Assembly (NCBI GenBank): GCA_903926205.1
Contig: CAIYID010000008.1
Location: 30,839-94,838 of the forward strand
DNA: 64,000 nt
Source: an uncultured Bdellovibrionales bacterium
GTDB taxonomy: Bacteria > Bdellovibrionota > Bdellovibrionia > Bdellovibrionales > Bdellovibrionaceae
Direction: 5' to 3'
Numbering within the stretch: position 1 is the stretch's first letter; every line of letters starts with the position of its first letter. Below, piece after piece: positions 26,421 to 35,472 of this stretch. The notes below the pieces were generated by a model, which saw only the letters and a list, made by a program, of their open reading frames with translations, was not told where the DNA came from and ran no database searches. Both the position numbers and the translations under genes were made by a program.

Positions 26421-28709
26421 TCACTTCGGTGAAAAGGCAAACTCCAGTGGATTGATACTGTCTAATTTCGTACCTAAGCTCACACTCACTTTGCCCCCTT
26501 GACTCAGGCGACCAAAGAGCAATTCTTCCACGAGTGGTTTCTTGACGTATTCATCCAACGTGCGCGCCAGAGGTCTTGCTCCATAAATTTTGTCGTAACC
26601 CTTGTTCATAAGCCATTTTGTCGCCGCTTCATCCACAGAGAGATCCACATTTTTCGCTTGAAGTTGTCGACGTAATTCTTCGACAAATTTTCCGACCACG
26701 CGAAGAACTACCTCTTCGGGCAAATTTGAGAAGCTCACGATAGAGTCCAAACGATTAAGGAATTCTGGAGTGAACATTTTTTTGAGAGCATCTTGTGAAA
26801 TATGTTTACTCGATTGCTGCACAAAACCGATGGAGCCTTTTGCCATGTCGGAGGCTCCAGCATTAGAGGTCATTATCAAAATCACATTGCGGAAATCCGT
26901 CACTCGACCATTGGAATCAGTCAATCGACCGCCATCCATGACTTGCAACAGAATTGAGTAAACATCCGGGTGCGCTTTTTCCATTTCATCCAATAAGAGC
27001 ACGCTGTAAGGTGACTTATTTATAGTTTCTGTTAATTGTCCACCTTCTTCAAAGCCCACGTATCCCGGAGGTGCGCCGACAAGGCGAGCGACGGTGTGTT
27101 TTTCTTGATATTCACTCATGTCAAAACGCACGAGAGGAATTCCCATGATCTCTGCCAACTGCTTACAAACCTCAGTTTTTCCGACGCCTGTTGGGCCAGT
27201 GAAGAGATAGCTTCCGATAGGTTTATTATCTCGTCCTAAACCTGTGCGCGACATTTTTATGCTGGCAACAAGTCGTTCGATAGCTTCGTCTTGACCAAAA
27301 ATCACCGCTTTTAATTTATTATCCAAGTCTTTAAGTTGAGCTCGATCATTGACCGTAACGGAGGTGGGTGGCACTTGTGCAATTTGCGCAATGACTTCTT
27401 CGATGTCATGGCTATCAATAACACTGCCCACTTGACCTTTCAAACGCGCCAATGATCCGGCCTCATCAATCACATCAATGGCCTTGTCTGGTAAAAGTTT
27501 TGCGTGAATGTATTTCGTCGAAAGTTCCACCGCACTTTTGAGGGCTTCTTCAGTGAATGTCACTTGGTGAAATTTTTCAAATTGAGTTTTTAATCCTTTA
27601 AGAATTTCTATTGATTCAGCCACAGAAGGCTCTTTTACATCGACTTTTTGGAACCTTCGATTGAGAGCGCGATCTTTTTCAAAATGTTGACGAAACTCTT
27701 GATGTGTTGTTGATCCTATGCAGGAAATTTCACCATTTGCCAGAGCGGGTTTCAAAAGATTGCTTGCATCCATACTGCCGCCGCTAGTGGCCCCTGCGCC
27801 AACGATTGTATGAATCTCGTCAACAAACAACAAAGCATTTTTACGTTTTTTTACATCTTTAAGAATGGCCTTCAAACGGCCTTCGAAGTCGCCACGAAAT
27901 TTTGTTCCTGCAATGAGAGAGCCCATGTCGAGAGAAAAAATCACTTTGTCTTTCAATAAATCAGGAACTTCCCCTTTAACGATTTTTGCCGCCAGACCTT
28001 CTGCGATCGCGGTTTTTCCTACTCCGGGTTCGCCAATTAAAAGGGGATTGTTTTTAGTGCGACGGCAAAGTATTTGCATTACACGATTGATGACGTCCTC
28101 CCTTCCAATCAAGGGATCGACTTTACCGGCTTTGGCTTTTTCATTGAGATTATGGCAAAAGCTTTCTAACGGAGAGGACTTGCTATCATCTTTTGGTATT
28201 CCATCAATATCAGTTCCTGGAGCAGAGACTGTTGGAGAAAAACTTTCATCGCCTTCTTTTCCTACTCCATGAGATACATAATTAATGATGTCAAATTGTG
28301 TCACACCTTGTTTCATCAAAGAATAAGTCGCAAAAGAGTCTTGCTCAAAAAATAAGGCCACCAATAAACTGGCTTCATTGACTTTATTCCTCCCTGCGCT
28401 TTGCATTTGTAAAGCGGCACGTTGAAAAAGACGATGACAGGCTAAGGTGAATTCGGGATTCCAAGACTCAAAGCCACCGCAAGCACCTAATTGCTCTGTG
28501 GATATTTGCTGACAATGTTTTTTTATCTGATCGCGCAAATCTTTTTTTAGTGATTGGACATTCGTACCTGCCCCAGTCAAGATTTCTACAGCCGTCGGCG
28601 AATTAGTTAGTCCCAATAAAACATGTTCAAGCGTGACGAATTCATGTCGTTGCTGTTTAGCTTCATCGACCGCTTCTGCTAATCTTTTCTCAAGTTCTCG
28701 TGTCATCAT
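26421..28709 (-). CDS. clpA: ATP-dependent Clp protease ATPase subunit ClpA
   Basis: A 762-residue AAA+ unfoldase that feeds substrates to ClpP. The N-domain starts MMTRELEKRLAEAVDEA and has FVTLEHVLLGL. The first AAA+ module has Walker A GEPGVGKT and DEIHTIVGAGATSGG. The second has GPTGVGKT, GAPPGYVGFEEGG and a D2 ending with KIYGARPLARTLDEYVKKPL. It lacks the long middle domain of ClpB, and its adjacency to clpS confirms ClpA. The start was moved to the ATG at 28709 because GGAGTG lies six bases upstream, overlapping the end of clpS. The longer frame to 28763 would run into clpS. Confidence 0.96.
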   Translation of the reverse strand: MMTRELEKRLAEAVDEAKQQRHEFVTLEHVLLGLTNSPTAVEILTGAGTNVQSLKKDLRDQIKKHCQQISTEQLGACGGFESWNPEFTLACHRLFQRAALQMQSAGRNKVNEASLLVALFFEQDSFATYSLMKQGVTQFDIINYVSHGVGKEGDESFSPTVSAPGTDIDGIPKDDSKSSPLESFCHNLNEKAKAGKVDPLIGREDVINRVMQILCRRTKNNPLLIGEPGVGKTAIAEGLAAKIVKGEVPDLLKDKVIFSLDMGSLIAGTKFRGDFEGRLKAILKDVKKRKNALLFVDEIHTIVGAGATSGGSMDASNLLKPALANGEISCIGSTTHQEFRQHFEKDRALNRRFQKVDVKEPSVAESIEILKGLKTQFEKFHQVTFTEEALKSAVELSTKYIHAKLLPDKAIDVIDEAGSLARLKGQVGSVIDSHDIEEVIAQIAQVPPTSVTVNDRAQLKDLDNKLKAVIFGQDEAIERLVASIKMSRTGLGRDNKPIGSYLFTGPTGVGKTEVCKQLAEIMGIPLVRFDMSEYQEKHTVARLVGAPPGYVGFEEGGQLTETINKSPYSVLLLDEMEKAHPDVYSILLQVMDGGRLTDSNGRVTDFRNVILIMTSNAGASDMAKGSIGFVQQSSKHISQDALKKMFTPEFLNRLDSIVSFSNLPEEVVLRVVGKFVEELRRQLQAKNVDLSVDEAATKWLMNKGYDKIYGARPLARTLDEYVKKPLVEELLFGRLSQGGKVSVSLGTKLDSINPLEFAFSPK

Positions 28710-28713
28710 ATAT

Positions 28714-29091
28714 TCACTCCGGTTCAAGTGTTGTTTTGAATGGGTGTTGACGGGACCTTGCAAATTGGTTGCATTGCATAACTTTCATCTCTGCGACTTC
28801 CAAAGTAAAAACACCAGCAATGCCGGCGCCTTTTTTGTGCACCTCCAGCATGATCCGACTGGCCTCCTCATCCGTTTTTGCAAAAAAACGTTTGAGAATT
28901 AAAATGACAAATTCCATCGGCGTATAATCATCGTTCAACAGAACTACTTTATACATTTTTGGAGTTATCACTTGGTTGATAGTCTCTAGCTCGCCCTGAA
29001 TCTCGCCCTGACCCCCAAGCTCATTCTCTCGAGGAATCTGAGGGGGCATTGACTGCATCTTAAATGGTGATTCTACTGCTGCATGCATCAT
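28714..29091 (-). CDS. clpS: ClpS adaptor protein
   Basis: A 125-residue N-end-rule adaptor that delivers substrates with bulky N-terminal residues to ClpA. The conserved core runs from about residue 45: YKVVLLNDDYTPMEFVI with the substrate-pocket Asp and Met, then ILKRFFAKTDEEASRIMLEVHKKGAG-like helices and FTLEVAEMKV. The first ~44 residues are a lineage-specific, Gly/Gln/Glu-rich extension. The gene is first in a two-gene operon; clpA begins 4 bases after its stop. Two in-frame ATGs (29091, 29088) sit at the start. A TATAAT lies close upstream. Confidence 0.95.
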   Translation of the reverse strand: MMHAAVESPFKMQSMPPQIPRENELGGQGEIQGELETINQVITPKMYKVVLLNDDYTPMEFVILILKRFFAKTDEEASRIMLEVHKKGAGIAGVFTLEVAEMKVMQCNQFARSRQHPFKTTLEPE

Positions 29092-29099
29092 ACCTATTA

Positions 29100-29105
29100 A
29101 TTATA
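29100..29105 (-). promoter_or_regulatory. Possible -10 box of clpS-clpA
   Basis: Minus-strand TATAAT lies about 9 bases before the clpS start. No good -35 is seen at the right spacing, so either the leader is very short or this is coincidental AT-rich sequence. Confidence 0.3.
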
Positions 29106-29142
29106 TCCCTTTTTTTGTTTCTTTACTCCGCCTAACACAATC

Positions 29143-29162
29143 TACGAGGCGAAAGTCTCGTA
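29143..29162. other. GAAA-tetraloop hairpin between clpS and pilA
   Basis: Bases 29143-29150 (TACGAGGC) and 29155-29162 (GTCTCGTA) form an 8-bp stem with one G-T pair, closed by GAAA. The GNRA loop is present when read on the plus strand. It lies in the 274-base divergent region and is not part of a gene. Confidence 0.4.
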
Positions 29163-29323
29163 AGGCGATTGTCTCAAATAGAAATGTGGGGAGTTTTTTT
29201 TGAAGGTCAAGGTGCAATCCACAAGATGCTTTGATCGGTCTTCTTGACAATCATAAATTGAGTCGCAAATTTACTTTGAATTATGAGTAAAGTTTGGCAC
29301 AATGTACTGATACATTTATTATA

Positions 29324-29329
29324 TATAAT
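29324..29329 (+). promoter_or_regulatory. Possible -10 box of pilA
   Basis: A perfect TATAAT lies 36 bases before the pilA ATG. The bases 16-18 positions upstream do not give a good TTGACA, so an activator or alternative factor would be needed. Confidence 0.35.
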
Positions 29330-29365
29330 GCGCGGTCAGTTAAAATCATTTGTAGAGGAGTTTTC

Positions 29366-29956
29366 ATGAACCCCATTTCTGGATCTTGTGTTGAAAAACA
29401 GTCGGGATTTTCGCTGATTGAGTTAATGGTTGTTGTTGCTATCATAGGATTGTTGGCAGCTGTTGCCGTGCCTAAATTTTCTAAATTTCAAGCCAAAGCA
29501 AAACAGACCGAAGCACAATCGATGTTGACTGGGATCTATACAGCAGAAACCTCCTTTTTTTCCCAATTCAATACTTATTATGAAAAGTTGCTAACGATTG
29601 GTTATACTCCTACTGGTCGCGTTCGTTATAATTCGGGTTTTACTGGAGGTTCAGGGGTTGCGATTGCCAATTTTGGCGCCACTGATGCCGCTGGCGATTT
29701 CCCCACAGTTGGCCAAATCTGTCAATCGACTTGCACTGGAACAACTTGGACTAATGATTGTTGTTTACTTCCAGAAGCTCAAGTGGCTGGAGCAATCCCT
29801 GCGGCTAACACCTGGAATGTTAACGCGGGCGGCGCTGCAACAGCTTTTATGGCTGGAGCAGGGGGATTGGTTTATCATAACACGACCTCATTACCTGACC
29901 AATGGGTGATCGATCAGGCCAAAAACTTAAGGCAGACTCAGAATGGTATTTTTTGA
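29366..29956 (+). CDS. pilA: Type IV pilin
   Basis: A 196-residue major-pilin-like protein. The type III prepilin signal is a short leader ending ...EKQSG, cleaved before Phe, then FSLIELMVVVAIIGLLAAVAVPKF with the essential Glu at mature position 5. The globular part is Gly/Ala/Thr-rich. Near its end, CQSTCTGTTWTNDCCLLPEA holds four cysteines that could form a disulfide-bonded loop. GAGGAG lies five bases before the chosen ATG; an upstream start would precede the leader unnecessarily. In Bdellovibrio, PilA is needed for prey invasion (established for the genus). It is followed after 19 bases by a membrane TPR-like protein. Confidence 0.92.
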   Translation: MNPISGSCVEKQSGFSLIELMVVVAIIGLLAAVAVPKFSKFQAKAKQTEAQSMLTGIYTAETSFFSQFNTYYEKLLTIGYTPTGRVRYNSGFTGGSGVAIANFGATDAAGDFPTVGQICQSTCTGTTWTNDCCLLPEAQVAGAIPAANTWNVNAGGAATAFMAGAGGLVYHNTTSLPDQWVIDQAKNLRQTQNGIF

Positions 29957-29975
29957 TTAGAGGGTTGATGAGTTC

Positions 29976-30656
29976 GTGTTTCAAAAATTAAAAGATTTTT
30001 TTTATTTGCACTCAAAAAAAAGCCTCGCCGTCGCGGGGCTTTTTTCTTTGGTTTTAATTCTGATTTCAAACATCATTGATGTGGAAGTTGAGCCCCGGGC
30101 TCGAAATTTTTATTTTTCACCCCCTGCAGGAATTGAACATTTTCAATTTGGTTTTCAAGAGAGCACCGCGGATGCACTCTGGATTAGGGTCATTCAAGAT
30201 TTTGACTTTTGTGAAGAGCTCGCGGGAGAAAAAATTTGTAAAGGCAGTGGTTGGGTTTATCAAATCATTCATTCAATCAGTCGGCTTTCGCCTCATTTCC
30301 GGGATGCAATTTATTTTGGAGGGCTGATGTTAACTGTTGTGGTTAACGATATTGAAGGTGCTTCAAAAATTTTTAATCGTGCCGTGGAGTTATTTCCTGA
30401 TGATTGGCCTATTTTATATGCAGCCGCTTATCAGGCAATGGTGGAAGAAAAAGATCAGCCGAAAGCAGGGCGGCTTTTGCAAGCTGCCGCTAGTCATGGT
30501 GCCCCAGCTTGGGTTTATGCTCTGGCAACTAAAATGTATATGGAAGCCGGCCAGCAAGAAATGGGTGAAAGACTTTATGAATCCTTAAAACATTTGGGAA
30601 TGTCAGAGGAAATTTTGCAACAAGTGCGTAAACGATTAAATCAGCAAAAAAATTGA
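29976..30656 (+). CDS. Membrane-anchored TPR-like protein downstream of pilA
   Basis: A 226-residue protein. A single membrane segment lies near the N-terminus (SLAVAGLFSLVLILISNII) and the remainder faces the periplasm or cytoplasm. Residues about 115-225 form a helical repeat region with TPR-like features (GASKIFNRAVELFPDDWPIL and QQEMGERLYESLKHLG). The start is a GTG at 29976. The 19-base gap to pilA makes co-transcription likely, which hints at a role in pilus assembly or piliation. I do not recognise a named family member. Confidence 0.75.
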   Translation: MFQKLKDFFYLHSKKSLAVAGLFSLVLILISNIIDVEVEPRARNFYFSPPAGIEHFQFGFQESTADALWIRVIQDFDFCEELAGEKICKGSGWVYQIIHSISRLSPHFRDAIYFGGLMLTVVVNDIEGASKIFNRAVELFPDDWPILYAAAYQAMVEEKDQPKAGRLLQAAASHGAPAWVYALATKMYMEAGQQEMGERLYESLKHLGMSEEILQQVRKRLNQQKN

Positions 30657-30708
30657 GTTTTGCTTCTATAAAGCCCTTGTCAGTTAGGCTCATCTCGGAA
30701 GGCTTGAG

Positions 30709-30737
30709 CTTGACTCACGGGGAGGACTTCCCATATT
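30709..30737 (+). promoter_or_regulatory. Heat-shock (sigma-32)-type promoter upstream of dnaJ
   Basis: CTTGACT (30709-30715), 14 bases, then CCCATATT (30730-30737). This resembles the RpoH consensus CTTGAAA-N-CCCCATNT. The expected transcription start falls only a few bases before the dnaJ ATG, so the message would be nearly leaderless. The dnaK promoter-like site has the same 14-base spacing. Confidence 0.6.
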
Positions 30738-30747
30738 CTGCGCCGAC

Positions 30748-31890
30748 ATGTCTACAGAACGAGATTATTACGAAATTTTAGGTGTTGAAAGAACGGCTGA
30801 TGCGGAAGTCCTAAAAAAGGCTTATCGCAAACTCGCAATGCAATTGCATCCGGATAAAAATCCTGGAGACAAAATAGCAGAGGATAAATTCAAAGAGGCC
30901 GCAGAAGCCTACGGAGTTCTTTCCGATCCAGAAAAACGAGCTAAATATGATCGTTTTGGAAAAAATGCTTTTGGACAAGGTGGCTTTGGGAATTCAGGCT
31001 TTGCAAATGCCAATGATATTTTTTCAAATTTCGGAGATATTTTCGGAGATATTTTTGGTGGAAGTATGGGCGGAATGGGTGGTCAGCAGCGACGACGTTC
31101 TACAGGAGTTCGCCGTGGTGCAGACCTGCGTTACGTGACGGAAGTTACACTCAAAGAAGTGATCGAAGGTATAGAGCGCGATATCGAATTTGACACTGAA
31201 GATAATTGTCTAACTTGCAACGGCTCAGGTGCCGAAAAGGGCTCAACTCCTGTGACTTGTCCTCATTGTAATGGCCAAGGACAAGTGATCAGACAGCAAG
31301 GCTTTTTTACCATGGCCTCACCGTGCACAAATTGTTCCGGAGAGGGCACTGTCATAAAAAATCCCTGCAAAAAATGTCATGGAAAAGGCCGAGTTCAGCA
31401 GCACCGAAAAATTAGACTTACAATTCCTTCTGGTGTGGATAATGGAACTCGGCTCAGAGTGACTGGTGAGGGTGAAGGCGGATTTCGCGGGGGTGGCCCT
31501 GGGGATCTTTTTGTCGAAGTCGTCGTGAAAGAGGATCCTCGTTTTCAGAGACAAGGTGATCATTTAATAGGCGAAGTGAATATTGACTATTTGCATGCGC
31601 TCTTGGGCGGAGTGATGGAAGTAACCACAGTGATGGATTCGACTCAGATCGAGATTCCTGCGGGGACACAAGTCGGGGACACCATCAAGGTTCCGGGTGA
31701 AGGAGTGCCAAATTTACGAGGCAAGCGCCGTGGTGACCTGTTTTTAACAGTTAGCGTTGAATTTCCTCATAAATTATCAGTCAAAGAAAAAGAATTACTG
31801 GCTCAATTAGCTGAAATAAGAGGCTTGGATTTAACAGGTCCTACTGATAGTGAAAAGTCCAAGGCTGGCTTTTGGCATAAAAAGAAATAA
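30748..31890 (+). CDS. dnaJ: Chaperone DnaJ (Hsp40)
   Basis: A 380-residue full-length type I DnaJ that stimulates DnaK ATPase. The J-domain (1-70) has the HPD motif in [12 protein letters not shown] Gly/Phe-rich linker follows ([11 protein letters not shown]). The zinc domain has four CxxCxGxG units: [24 protein letters not shown] and CKKCHGKG. The C-terminal substrate domain ends with a Ser/Lys tail. The gene lies upstream of dnaK, the reverse of the common dnaK-dnaJ order, and both have their own promoter-like sites. No Shine-Dalgarno is close to the ATG, consistent with a very short leader. Confidence 0.96.
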   Translation: MSTERDYYEILGVERTADAEVLKKAYRKLAMQLHPDKNPGDKIAEDKFKEAAEAYGVLSDPEKRAKYDRFGKNAFGQGGFGNSGFANANDIFSNFGDIFGDIFGGSMGGMGGQQRRRSTGVRRGADLRYVTEVTLKEVIEGIERDIEFDTEDNCLTCNGSGAEKGSTPVTCPHCNGQGQVIRQQGFFTMASPCTNCSGEGTVIKNPCKKCHGKGRVQQHRKIRLTIPSGVDNGTRLRVTGEGEGGFRGGGPGDLFVEVVVKEDPRFQRQGDHLIGEVNIDYLHALLGGVMEVTTVMDSTQIEIPAGTQVGDTIKVPGEGVPNLRGKRRGDLFLTVSVEFPHKLSVKEKELLAQLAEIRGLDLTGPTDSEKSKAGFWHKKK

Positions 31891-31896
31891 AAACCG

Positions 31897-31926
31897 CCTT
31901 GACGTCGAAAAAATCTCACCCACATT
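31897..31926 (+). promoter_or_regulatory. Heat-shock (sigma-32)-type promoter upstream of dnaK
   Basis: CTTGACG (31898-31904), 14 bases, then CCCACATT (31919-31926), beginning 8 bases after the dnaJ stop. Both boxes and the spacing match the site upstream of dnaJ. The dnaK ATG lies 34 bases past the -10, with AAGGAG in between. Confidence 0.65.
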
Positions 31927-31959
31927 CATAATGAAAATCACAGTTTAAAGGAGAAAATT

Positions 31960-33882
31960 ATGGGAAAAATCATTGGAATTGACTTAGGTACGACAAACTC
32001 GTGTGTGGCAATCATGGAGGGTGGCGAAGCTAAAGTTCTTGTGAATGAAGAGGGCGCTCGCACGACTCCATCGGTGGTGGCGTTCACAAAAGATGACGAA
32101 CGTTTGGTGGGACAGATTGCAAAACGTCAATCCGTCACAAATCCGGAGAACACAATTTATTCAGCAAAACGTTTCATCGGTCGCCGTTTTGCAGAAATCA
32201 GCGAAGAGATCAAATTAGTTCCTTACACCGTTGTTGAAAAAGGGAATGATTGCGCTTTTAGACTGAAAAATGGCAAGACTTTGTCTCCGGAAGAAATCGG
32301 TTCAGGAGTCTTGGCCAAACTAAAAAAAGTTGCCGAAGATTATTTGGGTGAACCCGTGACTGAGGCTGTGATCACTGTTCCTGCTTACTTCAACGATGCT
32401 CAGAGGCAGGCAACGAAAGATGCGGGACGAATTGCAGGTCTTGATGTGAAGCGGATCATCAATGAGCCTACGGCCGCAGCGCTTGCTTACGGTTTGGATA
32501 AAAAGAAAGATGAAAAAATTGCGATCTATGACTTCGGTGGAGGAACTTTCGATATTTCCATTCTCGAAGTGGGTGACGGAGTTGTGGAAGTTAAAGCGAC
32601 CAATGGAGACACTCATTTGGGTGGTGATAATTTAGATACTCGTATCCTTGAGTGGATGATTTCTGAATTCAAAAAAGATCAAGGAATTGATTTGAAATCA
32701 GATAAAATGGCTCTGCAACGTTTGAAAGAAGCGGCAGAGAAAGCAAAAATTGAATTGTCAACCTCTCAGGAAACTGAAATCAATCTGCCGTTTGTAACTG
32801 CTGATCAATCTGGCCCGAAACATTTGCAAATGAAATTATCTCGAGCAAAATTTGAACAAATGATCGAAGATCTTGTGACTCGCTCGATTGAACCTTGTAA
32901 AAAAGCTTTGGCCGATTCTGGTTACAAAATCACTGAAATCGACGAAGTTATTTTGGTGGGTGGATCGACTCGTGTTCCTGCTGTTCAAAAAGCAGTGAAA
33001 GATTTCTTCGGAAAAGAGCCAAACCGAACAGTGAATCCAGATGAAGTTGTTGCTGTTGGAGCTGCAGTTCAAGGTGGTGTTCTTAAAGGCGAAGTGAAAG
33101 ACGTCTTGTTGTTGGATGTATCCCCTTTGTCGCTTGGTATTGAGACTGCTGGCGGTGTGCGTACCGTGATGATCGAAAGAAATACAACCATTCCTGCAAA
33201 AAGATCACAAATCTTTTCAACCTATTCAGATAATCAACCTGCGGTGGATATCAATGTCCTTCAGGGTGAACGTAAAATGGCGGCGGACAATAAAACCTTG
33301 GGACGCTTTGAGCTTGTTGGTATTCCGCCAGCGCCACGTGGCGTACCACAAATTGAGGTTGTTTTCGATATCGATGCGAATGGAATTTTGAGCGTTTCTG
33401 CGAAAGACAATGCTTCTGGAAAATCTCAGCAAATCAAAATCACGGCTCAGTCGGGATTGAGTGAAGAAGAAATTAAAAAAGCTGTGAATGAGGCAGAATC
33501 TCATCGTCAAGAAGATGACGAACGTCAGGAGTCCGTGAGTGCGCGCAACAACCTCGACAACTTGGTTTATCAAACTGAGAAGTTGATCAAAGACACGAAG
33601 GACATGGAAGAGTCTTTGAAGAAAACAGCTGAAGAGGAAGTCATTGCAGCGAAAAAGGTTCTTGATAACAAAGCAGCAAGCACTGCTGAGGTCAAAGCCG
33701 CTTTTGAAAAACTACAAGAGGCCAGTCATAAAGTGACAACTGAGTTGTATAAAAAATCTGGCGCTGGTGCCGCAGGAGGAGCCGCTGGAGCAACAGGTGA
33801 AGCCGAGGGCAGCGGCCATGCTGAAGCTGGAAAAAAAGGCGGAGATGATGTGATTGACGCCGATTATAAGGATGTGAATTAA
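31960..33882 (+). CDS. dnaK: Chaperone DnaK (Hsp70)
   Basis: A 640-residue Hsp70. Signatures present are [19 protein letters not shown] at the N-terminus, the [14 protein letters not shown] phosphate-binding motif, [17 protein letters not shown], and the substrate-domain stretch [20 protein letters not shown]. The tail is Gly/Ala-rich and ends with [12 protein letters not shown], the acidic EEVD-like bacterial C-terminus. Length fits the family (about 640). It is translated from AAGGAG, seven bases before the ATG. It converges with a GT39-like gene 4 bases away, and the stop codons of both lie in one inverted repeat. Confidence 0.98.
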   Translation: MGKIIGIDLGTTNSCVAIMEGGEAKVLVNEEGARTTPSVVAFTKDDERLVGQIAKRQSVTNPENTIYSAKRFIGRRFAEISEEIKLVPYTVVEKGNDCAFRLKNGKTLSPEEIGSGVLAKLKKVAEDYLGEPVTEAVITVPAYFNDAQRQATKDAGRIAGLDVKRIINEPTAAALAYGLDKKKDEKIAIYDFGGGTFDISILEVGDGVVEVKATNGDTHLGGDNLDTRILEWMISEFKKDQGIDLKSDKMALQRLKEAAEKAKIELSTSQETEINLPFVTADQSGPKHLQMKLSRAKFEQMIEDLVTRSIEPCKKALADSGYKITEIDEVILVGGSTRVPAVQKAVKDFFGKEPNRTVNPDEVVAVGAAVQGGVLKGEVKDVLLLDVSPLSLGIETAGGVRTVMIERNTTIPAKRSQIFSTYSDNQPAVDINVLQGERKMAADNKTLGRFELVGIPPAPRGVPQIEVVFDIDANGILSVSAKDNASGKSQQIKITAQSGLSEEEIKKAVNEAESHRQEDDERQESVSARNNLDNLVYQTEKLIKDTKDMEESLKKTAEEEVIAAKKVLDNKAASTAEVKAAFEKLQEASHKVTTELYKKSGAGAAGGAAGATGEAEGSGHAEAGKKGGDDVIDADYKDVN

Positions 33883-33903
33883 AGGTTTATTTTAGACCTT
33901 TAA
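33879..33903. terminator. Shared bidirectional hairpin of dnaK and the GT39-like gene
   Basis: Arms TTAAAGGT (33879-33886) and ACCTTTAA (33896-33903) are perfect, with a 9-base loop. The dnaK TAA lies partly in the left arm and the convergent gene's stop is in the loop. AT-rich flanks on both sides could serve as U-tracts. Confidence 0.55.
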
Positions 33904-35434
33904 AATTCACGCAATGATAAATATAAAATGTGCGGGCCAAAATCTTTTGGCCCGTCAGTTCTTTCCTGTAAATTGGAAATTCAGATTTTAGGCAAGAATC
34001 GAAAGATGCGATTTCCATCGGGTCTTGTTGGTATTTATCATTATTAACGATCAGAAAATTTTTCCCCTGTAATAATTCACGGTCTTTGTCGCTTTGCTCA
34101 TAAAGATATTGATCGCGATCATGAGATAACTGCCATACCTTGTCTTGGGTTCCCCAAGTGAGTTGAGCGATAAGCTCATATCTTTGTGCTGCCAGTTCTG
34201 GTTTTTTTCCAGTTTTTTGAAGTAATTCCTCTTGTAGCTGGTGCACTTGAGCGCCGAGCTCTTTCCAACCATAAAATTCATTGGTGAAATCAAAAGTGGG
34301 ATTCCACTGATTGTTTGAATTTGAGCCGGGATTGGAGCTGACATTTGCCAGTGCAAAAATCTTAGGAATCACTGGAGTAAAAAGGGGAATATATAAAAGC
34401 TGGAAGGGGAGCAAAAAAATCACAGTCATCGTCGTGATAATTTTACTTTGAGGTTTCAGCCATCCAGGGATTCCATCCAAGAAAATTTTTACCGCGCCAA
34501 AAAGTAAAATCATGTACGCGGGCCCTGACCAATGTGGTTTGTAAGCGGACATTAATGGTTGATAATAAAATAAAGATAAAGCTGGAGCGGGCAGAGCAAA
34601 AATAAAGCGCCAACGATCATCGCGAATTTTTTTCAGACCGTAGAAAAATGCGATGAGCATAAGAAAATAAATCATGGGACTCATGAAGGCCCATTGATAG
34701 CTCCAAAATTGAAACCAACGTCCCCAATCAATTCCGTGAGCCTCTTGATGGCGAGACATGAATTGATAATCAAAGGTGGCCCATTGGTGTTGCGAATTCC
34801 ACAAGAAAACGGGAGTCATCATCACAAAGGTGATGAAAGCTCCGAGGTAAGGCCAAGGGGTGAGTAAATGCCAGCGCAGTCTCGGGGTCAGCACTAAGTA
34901 AAGCCCAATTCCTAAACCAAGCAAACAGCAGGTGAGTTTGGAATTCATTCCAAGTCCCATCACCACGCCAATCAAAAGCCAAGTTTTTTTCACGGACCAG
35001 GTTTTTTCATCTTGACGAACGGATTGCCAAAAAATCCAAGCAATCAATATCCAAAATAAACCCAAAGGGACGTCAGGGAGGGTTCCTAGGCTGGCCACGC
35101 CCCAAAGGGGAATAAAAAGTAAAAGCGAGCTCGCAAGTTCAGCGACTTTTTTACCAAAAAGATCCTTCGCCAAACGATAGACCACAAAAAAAATCGAAAT
35201 GAACATGAGAAATCCAGGCAGTCGAATGGCCCACTCTTTTTGACCGAAGATTTTCACAAAAGGCCAAATAATCCAAGCCACCATTCCCGGGTGATCAAAA
35301 TAGGAATAGTTCATATGGAGAGTCCAGCTCCAGTGATAGGCTTCGTCATCAATCAAACCAATGTTGAAGATGACCAGTAAGCGAAGAAGTAAAAAGAGCC
35401 CCGTGAGCCAGATAAAATATTTTGAAGCTTTCAT
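33887..35434 (-). CDS. Integral-membrane glycosyltransferase, GT39/ArnT-like (PMT_2)
   Basis: A 515-residue polytopic protein with about eleven to twelve hydrophobic segments. The first loop carries the acidic motif LIDDEAYHWSW and YFDHPGMVAW, typical of ArnT-like lipid-linked-sugar transferases. WAIRLPGFLMF follows. The C-terminal ~130 residues are soluble. Such enzymes transfer a sugar from a polyprenyl-phosphate carrier to lipid A, protein or other acceptors at the outer face of the inner membrane. The acceptor cannot be told here. The gene stands alone between dnaK and the MHS transporter. Confidence 0.85.
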   Translation of the reverse strand: MKASKYFIWLTGLFLLLRLLVIFNIGLIDDEAYHWSWTLHMNYSYFDHPGMVAWIIWPFVKIFGQKEWAIRLPGFLMFISIFFVVYRLAKDLFGKKVAELASSLLLFIPLWGVASLGTLPDVPLGLFWILIAWIFWQSVRQDEKTWSVKKTWLLIGVVMGLGMNSKLTCCLLGLGIGLYLVLTPRLRWHLLTPWPYLGAFITFVMMTPVFLWNSQHQWATFDYQFMSRHQEAHGIDWGRWFQFWSYQWAFMSPMIYFLMLIAFFYGLKKIRDDRWRFIFALPAPALSLFYYQPLMSAYKPHWSGPAYMILLFGAVKIFLDGIPGWLKPQSKIITTMTVIFLLPFQLLYIPLFTPVIPKIFALANVSSNPGSNSNNQWNPTFDFTNEFYGWKELGAQVHQLQEELLQKTGKKPELAAQRYELIAQLTWGTQDKVWQLSHDRDQYLYEQSDKDRELLQGKNFLIVNNDKYQQDPMEIASFDSCLKSEFPIYRKELTGQKILARTFYIYHCVNFKGLK

Positions 35435-35472
35435 TTGAAAGCAAATATTTACGAATTTTTGGCAAAGGTCAA

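Noticed and set aside
29290..29310. Possible sigma-54 promoter TGGCAC before pilA
   Set aside because: The -24-like TGGCAC is present but the -12 element at the required spacing (TTGCA) is not.
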